Of a stretch of DNA of 25,748 nt, positions 1-5,212 are shown in pieces. The notes under the pieces are model-generated. The model did not search any database. It was not told where the DNA came from and saw nothing but the letters and a program-made list of their open reading frames with translations. Position numbers and translations under genes: made by a program. The stretch's first letter is position 1; each line of letters opens with the position of its first letter. Source of the DNA: a virus; IMG/VR virus record IMGVR_UViG_3300047481_000260, positions 1 to 25,748 of that record. One strand, written 5' to 3'.

Positions 1-159
1 CCTACGGAGACAGCGAAGAAGTTGGAGACCCCAGAGCCGATCAAAGCTAAGAGCGGTTCTGAAGGAGTGCGTATTAAAGCTAGAGGTCGTGGTGGGTTGC
101 GTATTGACAATGAGCAAACTCGTGTTGCTCGTGGATACAATATCCCTACGGACAATTAA
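1..159 (+). CDS. C-terminal end of an unidentified phage protein (5' truncated)
   Basis: An open frame enters from the left edge and ends at TAA 157-159, leaving 52 residues. The tail is basic and Gly/Arg-rich (VRIKARGRGGLRI around residues 24-36) and ends in GYNIPTDN. An SD-like AAGGAG overlaps the stop and serves the next gene. T7 has the small tail-assembly protein gp7.3 just before its portal gene, and gp7.3 also ends in a basic Ser/Gly stretch closing with GGGINI. The position and the GGLRI motif make a gp7.3-like identity possible, but this is only inference from a fragment. Confidence 0.6.
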   Translation, partial: PTETAKKLETPEPIKAKSGSEGVRIKARGRGGLRIDNEQTRVARGYNIPTDN

Positions 160-168
160 GGAGTATCA

Positions 169-450
169 ATGACATCACCAGCGATTTATTCGCATCTTGG
201 GCAGTACGGAGCAAAAGTGATTATTGGAGACGGAACAACGGCGGTGACTCCCGATGCTGGATTTGCATTTGGGACGATCTACTTTGTTGAGTCTGGTCAT
301 CTACACAGCCTAACGGCTCGTGGATGGACAGGCGACTCTATCGCCAACAAATCTTTTGCGGCTGATGCACGGATTCACGGCTATTTTACAAGCGTGACTG
401 TGCAGAGCAACAAAACTGTTATTGCCTATAACATCCCTGCCAAGACCTAA
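169..450 (+). CDS. Small hypothetical phage protein upstream of the portal gene
   Basis: A 93-aa protein with no charged clusters or membrane segment. It is rich in Gly, Thr and beta-prone residues. Its C-terminal half (IHGYFTSVTVQSNKTVIAY, about residues 69-87) matches a pattern I recognise from small, usually unnamed phage proteins near head genes, where an 'IYGxFTSVTLxSGxVIAY' ending is common. Function is unknown; a minor structural or decoration role would fit the neighbourhood. The ATG has a good SD (AAGGAG at 158-163). The gene ends 4 nt before the portal start, so it may lead a coupled head operon. Confidence 0.75.
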   Translation: MTSPAIYSHLGQYGAKVIIGDGTTAVTPDAGFAFGTIYFVESGHLHSLTARGWTGDSIANKSFAADARIHGYFTSVTVQSNKTVIAYNIPAKT

Positions 451-454
451 TTAA

Positions 455-2026
455 ATGGTCGAGAACGCAAAAGCGGCTTACTTAGAGCTAGCTTCTCAAC
501 GCCTTAGTTTTTTACAAAGGGCTAGGGACTGCGCTGAGTTGACGATACCGACCCTCGTTCCACCCGAAGGTCATAGTTACGCCACTAGATATTACACCCC
601 CTTTCAAGGGGTGGGTGCTAGGGGTGTAAACAATTTGTCTTCTAAGTTGTTGCTTGCTTTGCTTCCCCCTAATCAGCCGTTTTTTAGAATGGCTGTTGAT
701 ACCTACTTGCTAAAGAAGCAGGGTGGAGACGATACTCTTAAGACAGAGCTAGAAAAAGCCCTTGGAGAAGTTGAAAGGGCGATTATGACGGAAGTGGAAA
801 CGTCTTCCATCCGTGTGGGGGCGTTTGAAGCTCTTAAACAACTGATTGTTTCTGGAAACTCCCTTATCTACGTCCCAGATCGGGGCGGTATGCGTGTGTT
901 TAAGATGGACAGCTACGTTGTGAAACGTGATCCGTCTGGTTCAGTTTTGTATTTGGTAACTAAAGAAACTATTTCGCCAGTTACTCTTCCTAAAGAAATT
1001 CGTGCCATTACTAAAAGCGGCGATACTACCAAGGAAAAAACTTTGGAATTGTATACTGCCGTGTGCCGTGAAGAAGATGGCTGGTATGTGTTCCAAGAAA
1101 TAAATGGAATTAAAATTCCAGGCACGATTGGAAAATACGCTTTAGACAAAAACCCCTACATTCCTCTTCGGTACAATCGAGTTGACGGAGAGGATTATGG
1201 ACGTGGGTTTGTTGAAGAATACTTTGGGGATTTGCGTTCTCTGGAAGCGTTGACTAAAGCCATTGTTGAAGGTTCAGCGGCGGCTTCTAAAGTATTGTTT
1301 TTGGTTAACCCCAATGGTGCTACTAGGGCTAAAATCCTTGCTGAAACTCCTAATGGCGGGTTTGCGGCTGGTAATGCCGCTGATGTCACGACTTTGCAGT
1401 TGCAGAAGTTTAATGATTTTAGGGTGGCTCAAGATACAGCCAATCAGATTACCCAACGCCTTTCGTTTGCTTTCTTGCTTAATAGCTCAGTCCAGCGTGA
1501 TGCAGAGCGAGTAACTGCTGAAGAAGTGCGATTTATGGCTCAAGAGTTGGAAGCGGCTTTGGGCGGTGCTTACTCGGTAATGTCCCAAGAGTTTCAGCTA
1601 CCCCTAGTTAATCGTCTTATGGACAGGATGGCTAAGAAAGGTCGTTTGCCTAAATTACCTAAAGATATTGTAAATCCTATGATAGTTACAGGTGTTGAGG
1701 CTCTTGGTAGAGGTAACGATTTGAATAAGCTGGATATGTTTGTTGGCGGTGTTGGTCAGATTCTTGGACCAGATATTCTTAGCCAGTTTGTTAATATAGG
1801 TGACTACCTAAAACGTAGGGCTACCGCTATTGGTATTAATACTGATGGTCTGATTAAGACTGAGGAAGAAATTGCTCAATCAGCCCAGCAAAATCAAATG
1901 ATGGGTATGATGGAAAGCCTTGGACCTCAAGGAATTAAAGCTGTTTCAGATAATTTAGTTGCATCTCAGAAGACAGGTGCGCTACAACAAGCTATGCAAC
2001 AGGCGCAAGCCCAAGCACAGCAGTAA
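455..2026 (+). CDS. Portal (head-to-tail connector) protein, T7 gp8-like
   Basis: A 523-aa protein of the T7-type head-tail connector family, close to T7 gp8 in length (about 536 aa). The portal forms the dodecameric ring at one capsid vertex through which DNA is packaged and ejected. The family block YTPFQGVGARGVNNLSSKLL lies at residues 47-66 and is followed by LALLPPNQPFFRM. The C-terminus is Met/Gln-rich and ends in a run of QAQ residues, as in relatives. The ATG has no clear SD and lies 4 nt after the preceding stop, so translational coupling is likely. Identification is strong from sequence pattern and from its place before the scaffold gene. Confidence 0.97.
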   Translation: MVENAKAAYLELASQRLSFLQRARDCAELTIPTLVPPEGHSYATRYYTPFQGVGARGVNNLSSKLLLALLPPNQPFFRMAVDTYLLKKQGGDDTLKTELEKALGEVERAIMTEVETSSIRVGAFEALKQLIVSGNSLIYVPDRGGMRVFKMDSYVVKRDPSGSVLYLVTKETISPVTLPKEIRAITKSGDTTKEKTLELYTAVCREEDGWYVFQEINGIKIPGTIGKYALDKNPYIPLRYNRVDGEDYGRGFVEEYFGDLRSLEALTKAIVEGSAAASKVLFLVNPNGATRAKILAETPNGGFAAGNAADVTTLQLQKFNDFRVAQDTANQITQRLSFAFLLNSSVQRDAERVTAEEVRFMAQELEAALGGAYSVMSQEFQLPLVNRLMDRMAKKGRLPKLPKDIVNPMIVTGVEALGRGNDLNKLDMFVGGVGQILGPDILSQFVNIGDYLKRRATAIGINTDGLIKTEEEIAQSAQQNQMMGMMESLGPQGIKAVSDNLVASQKTGALQQAMQQAQAQAQQ

Positions 2027-2050
2027 ACAAAAAACAAAGGAGTATAAAAA

Positions 2051-2776
2051 ATGAATGAAGGTCAAGTAGTCATTACTAGTCCCGAAAGTGGTGCTGTTGC
2101 ACCCGAACCCACTAACCCTCAATCGGTTGTCCCCTCTGATAATACTACTGAGCGGCCAGCTTGGTTGCCTCAAAAATTTCAAAATACAGAAGAGTTAGCT
2201 AGGGCTTATTCCGAACTTGAAAGTAAGTTAGGTAATCGGGGTACACCCGAAGAACAGCTTCAAGAAAGCCTACCTAACGAACAACTTCCCCCAGATTTTT
2301 CAAAATTTGGGTCTGAATACCTCCAGAATGGAAGGTTAAGCGATCAGAGTTATGATGAACTTGCTTCTAGGGGTATTCCTCGTGAAGTGGTGGACGCTTA
2401 CATCTCTGGTCAACAGGCCGTTCAAGAGCGTGAAGTCAATACAGTTATGACTGATATTGGCGGTAAAGAGAATTTTGACGCTCTTTCTAAGTGGGCGGCA
2501 AGTAACCTCAGTCAAGATGAATTGGACGCTTATAACGCTATGGTTATGGGCGGCAATCTACAGCAAGCTCGTATGGCCGTTAAAGGGCTGTATGCTCAGT
2601 ATCTATCTGGTAGCTCTGAGCCTAGCTTGCTAGGTGGCAGTACTGGACGATATTCTGGTGATGGCTTCCGCTCTACGGCAGAAGTTATTCAAGCTATGAA
2701 AGACCCTCGTTACCAGAATGACGAAGCTTACCGAAAAGACGTTCAAAACCGCTTGTCGGTTTCTGAAATCATCTAA
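2051..2776 (+). CDS. Capsid assembly scaffolding protein, T7 gp9-like
   Basis: A 241-aa acidic, largely helical protein. Scaffolding proteins guide procapsid assembly and leave before DNA fills the head. The N-terminal segment is Pro/Thr/Ser-rich and disordered-looking. It is followed by the family signature PAWLPQKFQNTEELARAYSE at about residues 36-55. The rest is Gln/Glu-rich helix. The start has a strong SD (AAAGGAG at 2037-2043). It sits between portal and capsid genes as in T7. Positions 2119-2146, in the N-terminal coding part, are nearly identical to a non-coding stretch at 24825-24852. Confidence 0.95.
   Translation: MNEGQVVITSPESGAVAPEPTNPQSVVPSDNTTERPAWLPQKFQNTEELARAYSELESKLGNRGTPEEQLQESLPNEQLPPDFSKFGSEYLQNGRLSDQSYDELASRGIPREVVDAYISGQQAVQEREVNTVMTDIGGKENFDALSKWAASNLSQDELDAYNAMVMGGNLQQARMAVKGLYAQYLSGSSEPSLLGGSTGRYSGDGFRSTAEVIQAMKDPRYQNDEAYRKDVQNRLSVSEII
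2119..2146. repeat. 28-nt dispersed repeat, copy 1 (inside scaffold gene)
   Basis: Matches 24825-24852 at 27 of 28 positions in the same orientation, including an exact 22-nt block at 2125-2146 that begins GGTTGTCCCCTCTGATAATA. Here it encodes a stretch of the variable N-terminus of the scaffold protein. No third full copy was found by eye. Confidence 0.9.
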
Positions 2777-2790
2777 AGGAGGATAAAACT

Positions 2791-2958
2791 ATGACCTGGA
2801 TTACTGAAAACTTTGCTAACATTATGGCAATCATTGGTGCGGTGATTGTGGTTGCTCGGCTTGTTGTAAAGCTGACTCCTAGCCCAGCCGATGACAGCGT
2901 TCTTGAGAAAATTGTTAACGTTCTCAAGGCTGTTGGCCTTCACATTAACGACAAATAA
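2791..2958 (+). CDS. Small single-span membrane protein, holin-like
   Basis: A 55-aa protein starting MTWITENFANIMAIIGAV, with one hydrophobic segment at about residues 9-28 and a charged amphipathic tail (SVLEKIVNVLKAVGLHI). The start has a strong SD (AAAGGAGG at 2775-2782), and the stop overlaps the next ATG (TAATG at 2956-2960). Proteins with this MTW...AIIGAV...KLTP pattern recur in tailed phages, often beside spanin-like genes, and are usually unnamed or called holin-like. A pinholin or holin role is inferred from size, single span and the two following genes. Not in the T7 holin position. Confidence 0.7.
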   Translation: MTWITENFANIMAIIGAVIVVARLVVKLTPSPADDSVLEKIVNVLKAVGLHINDK

Positions 2959-3161
2959 TGTTTACGTGGCTAATTGAGTTAATCATAGCCATCTTAAAGT
3001 TCTTTGTAGTAGAAAATGTGCGGGAACAAGGCAAACCTACCAAAGCTGAAGATGCCGCTCCTTTGCCTCCTTACTTGCGTAGCCGTTTTATTGACAGGAT
3101 GCGCCAGTACGATAGAGAGCAAAAAAGTGGTGTTTCTCGACCCTCAGACATCAATCATTAG
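2958..3161 (+). CDS. Small inner-membrane-anchored protein, possible i-spanin
   Basis: A 67-aa protein with an N-terminal hydrophobic anchor (WLIELIIAILKFFVV, about residues 4-18), then a hydrophilic domain with KPTKAEDAAP and a basic helix (LRSRFIDRMRQYDREQK). The start overlaps the previous stop, indicating coupling. A lipoprotein gene overlaps it in the +1 frame from 3016, the same relative frame as lambda Rz1 in Rz. This architecture fits a short inner-membrane spanin subunit, but the periplasmic part is much shorter than in Rz, so the role is inferred. Both overlapping frames have protein-like features, which argues against either being a shadow. Confidence 0.6.
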   Translation: MFTWLIELIIAILKFFVVENVREQGKPTKAEDAAPLPPYLRSRFIDRMRQYDREQKSGVSRPSDINH

Positions 3162-3339
3162 GATTGGTCCGAATGTGAGGGGTAAGGTATACTTTTGGAA
3201 CGGAAAGGAGTGGGAATTATCTCATTCTGATGTCAATATACCAGAAGGATGGTATAGCGGGAACGTTCCAGACGAGGTTATGCCTCAACCAAAAAAAGAT
3301 TTGTCAGAAAAAACTCAAAACCCATCAACTCAGCGTTGA
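3016..3339 (+). CDS. Outer-membrane-type lipoprotein overlapping the previous gene, possible o-spanin
   Basis: A 107-aa protein with a textbook lipoprotein signal: basic n-region (K5, K10, K12), hydrophobic core, and lipobox LLTG-C29. Ala follows the cysteine, so the Lol rule predicts outer-membrane sorting. The mature part contains a recognisable phage pattern, RIGPNVRGKVYFWNGKEW followed by LPEGWY-like IPEGWYSG, then a Pro/Lys-rich tail. It overlaps the upstream gene by 146 nt in the +1 frame, as in Rz/Rz1-type gene pairs. ATG 3052 is an alternative start but would lose the positive n-region, so 3016 is preferred. No good SD is visible; coupling is likely. Confidence 0.65.
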   Translation: MCGNKANLPKLKMPLLCLLTCVAVLLTGCASTIESKKVVFLDPQTSIIRIGPNVRGKVYFWNGKEWELSHSDVNIPEGWYSGNVPDEVMPQPKKDLSEKTQNPSTQR

Positions 3340-3422
3340 CGGACTTACACAGACCCATCTGCGGGTGGACAATCTCGACTAAGGCGTACAAAGCGGTGAA
3401 AGGTTAGAGTTAACGCTACAAA

Positions 3423-3440
3423 CTTGCTAGCAATAGCAAG
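3423..3440 (+). promoter_or_regulatory. Perfect stem-loop with GCAA tetraloop in the capsid gene leader
   Basis: CTTGCTA pairs perfectly with TAGCAAG around a GCAA loop, a stable GNRA-type tetraloop. It lies about 45 nt before the major capsid ATG in a 147-nt gap that holds no gene. No T-run follows (the next bases are A/C-rich), so it is not a terminator. An mRNA 5' stabiliser or processing hairpin for the abundant capsid transcript is a reasonable guess. Confidence 0.6.
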
Positions 3441-3486
3441 AAACCAAAAAACAACCTAACAAAACAACAAAGAAAGGATTACTATT

Positions 3487-4467
3487 ATGGCTAATGGTAA
3501 TGCTACTCCTAACCGCCTTGGGCAGATCAATGCTACTGGCGATGCTTTTGCGTTGTTTCTTAAGACGTTTGCTGGTGAAGTGTTGACCACCTTTGAGACC
3601 CAGACGGTTTTCAAGGCTCTTCACACCATCCGTACGATTAAGAACGGCAAATCGGCACAGTTTCCTGTGACGGGCATCGCTTCTGCGGCGTATCACACCC
3701 CTGGCGAATCTATTGCTGACGCTGGCAACAGCTATCTCAGCACGATCAAACACGGCGAGCGGGTCATCAACATTGACAAGATGCTCCTCTCCTCGGCGTT
3801 TATCGCTAACCTCGATGAAGCTCAGAACCACTATGACGTTCGCTCGATCTATACGACCGAGATCGGACGTGCGCTGGCTCGTGAGTTTGATAAGACGATT
3901 GCACGAGTCATCGTTAAGGCGGCTCGTACGGCGGCTTATCTCGGACTTAACAACGCTGGTACTAAGCTGGCGAAAGGTGCTAGCGGCCTCGATACTGGTG
4001 CGGAAATTGCTTCCGCTATCTACGAAGCCGCAGAGGAACTTGATAAGAAGAACGTTCCAGACGATTCACGCTATTGCGTCCTTCGTCCTACGGAATACTA
4101 CAAGCTCGTTCGTGAGCTTGCAGAGCCTTCCAAGCCCTCGCCTGTCGGTAGCTACGTGGACGGAAGCGTTGCTCGTGTGGCGAACGTTACGATTGTGAAA
4201 TCGAACAACGTTCCCGCCGACAACTTCAGTTCTACCGCTAACCAGGCATCGAACGTGACGAACAACGATTACTCCGTTGATTTGACGGATACCGTTGGTC
4301 TCGTGTTCCACCCCGCCTCGGTGGGTACGGTGAAGCTCCTCGACCTTGCGGTTGAGAGCGAGTACCAGATCGAACGGCAGGGTACTTTGATGGTTGCCAA
4401 GTATGCTATGGGTCACGGAGTTCTCCGTCCCGAGTGTGCTGTTGAGCTATCGAAGGCGGCTAGCTAA
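3487..4467 (+). CDS. Major capsid protein, T7 gp10A-like
   Basis: A 326-aa protein, near T7 gp10A in length (345 aa). It forms the icosahedral shell. The family block GKSAQFPVTGIASAAYHTPG lies at about residues 55-74. It ends with a gp10-like domain containing LVFHPASVGTVKLLDLAVES and a QGTLMVAKYAMGHGVLRPE tail. SD AAAGGA precedes the ATG by about 8 nt. Its third codon positions are visibly richer in C and G than the AT-leaning neighbours, as expected for the most highly translated gene. It lies between scaffold and tail tube genes and is followed by a terminator. No -1 extension equivalent to T7 gp10B is supported. Confidence 0.97.
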   Translation: MANGNATPNRLGQINATGDAFALFLKTFAGEVLTTFETQTVFKALHTIRTIKNGKSAQFPVTGIASAAYHTPGESIADAGNSYLSTIKHGERVINIDKMLLSSAFIANLDEAQNHYDVRSIYTTEIGRALAREFDKTIARVIVKAARTAAYLGLNNAGTKLAKGASGLDTGAEIASAIYEAAEELDKKNVPDDSRYCVLRPTEYYKLVRELAEPSKPSPVGSYVDGSVARVANVTIVKSNNVPADNFSSTANQASNVTNNDYSVDLTDTVGLVFHPASVGTVKLLDLAVESEYQIERQGTLMVAKYAMGHGVLRPECAVELSKAAS

Positions 4468-4475
4468 TAGCTATT

Positions 4476-4493
4476 TAGGGGGTGTCACTCCTA
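4476..4493 (+). other. Short hairpin just after the capsid stop
   Basis: TAGGGG pairs with CTCCTA (one G.U) around a six-base loop, about 8 nt after the capsid TAA. No T-run follows. It may protect the 3' end of the capsid mRNA together with the terminator 65 nt further on. Weak on its own. Confidence 0.35.
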
Positions 4494-4558
4494 TGATTGG
4501 ATTTGTTGATCGTGTGGTTTTATTCATTTATCCCACGGCTCCTCTCAACAAGTCCCAT

Positions 4559-4581
4559 AGGGGTGGCATCCCCTTTTTTTT
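4559..4581 (+). terminator. Rho-independent terminator after the major capsid gene
   Basis: Stem AGGGG / CCCCT with a TGGCAT loop is followed immediately by eight T residues (4574-4581). It sits in the 151-nt gap between the capsid and tail tubular A genes, the same place as the T7 late terminator T-phi. In T7 that terminator lowers expression of the tail and core genes relative to capsid; the same use is inferred here. Confidence 0.88.
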
Positions 4582-4618
4582 GTTGTAATGTCCGTTTAAA
4601 GGCGTAAACAATACCTAT

Positions 4619-5200
4619 ATGGCTACATATTCTCATCGAATTTCTAAACTAGAAGCAGTTAACACGATGCTCACCTTGGTAGGTGATTCTCCTGTAAATA
4701 CACTTAGCGCAACGACTTCAAACGCTCAGATTGCTGAATTGATTTTGGACGAAGTTACCAAAGAATTTCAGTACCAAGGGTGGCATTTTAACACAGAAAA
4801 CAACGTTACGCTTCCAAGAGACAACACAAATAAGATTGAAATTCCAGATACCGCTTTGTCTGTGGACGTGGACGATAACGTGTACCCTAGTTTAGATGTC
4901 ATTATTCGTGGAAACTACTTGTACGATAAAGCCAACCATACGTATGAGTTTTCTTCTGATTTAAAAGCGGAAGTTATTTACTTTTTAACTTGGGATAATT
5001 TGCCAGAAATTGCAAAGCGTTTTGTTGTTCTTCGGGCTGGTCGAATCTTTTCTCAGAGGTTGATCGGGTCGGCTGAACAAAACTCAACTAACACTATTGA
5101 TGAGAACCAAGCTTTAAGGGAGCTTGTGTATTGGGATGAGCAGATGTCTGATTTAACGATTTGGGACAACTATTCAGTATCAAGAGTGTTGGACAGATAA
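4619..5200 (+). CDS. Tail tubular protein A (gatekeeper/adaptor), T7 gp11-like
   Basis: A 193-aa protein, the same size as T7 gp11 (196 aa). It forms the ring joining the portal to the nozzle and helps close the tail channel. The N-terminal signature SKLEAVNTMLTLVGDSPVNT (residues 9-28) and the C-terminal helix ending in SDLTIWDNYSVSRVLDR are typical of the family. No canonical SD lies close to the ATG; an AAAGG at 4598-4602 is about 16 nt upstream. It is the first gene after the capsid terminator and ends 12 nt before the nozzle gene. Confidence 0.95.
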   Translation: MATYSHRISKLEAVNTMLTLVGDSPVNTLSATTSNAQIAELILDEVTKEFQYQGWHFNTENNVTLPRDNTNKIEIPDTALSVDVDDNVYPSLDVIIRGNYLYDKANHTYEFSSDLKAEVIYFLTWDNLPEIAKRFVVLRAGRIFSQRLIGSAEQNSTNTIDENQALRELVYWDEQMSDLTIWDNYSVSRVLDR

Positions 5201-5212
5201 GGAGATTTTGTT

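Noticed and set aside
3381-3388. AAGGCGTA shared by the gaps before capsid (3381) and before tail tubular A (4599) as a promoter motif
   Set aside because: An 8-mer shared by two ~150-nt gaps is expected by chance about one time in three.
3427-3831. 134-aa minus-strand frame over the capsid gene
   Set aside because: Antisense to a certain gene, no ribosome-binding site, composition explained by the capsid codons.
4394-4588. Possible frameshift extension of the major capsid protein (gp10B-like)
   Set aside because: The open frame past the stop lies in +1, not the -1 used by T7; the -1 frame stops within about 15 nt of the capsid stop, and no slippery heptamer was seen.
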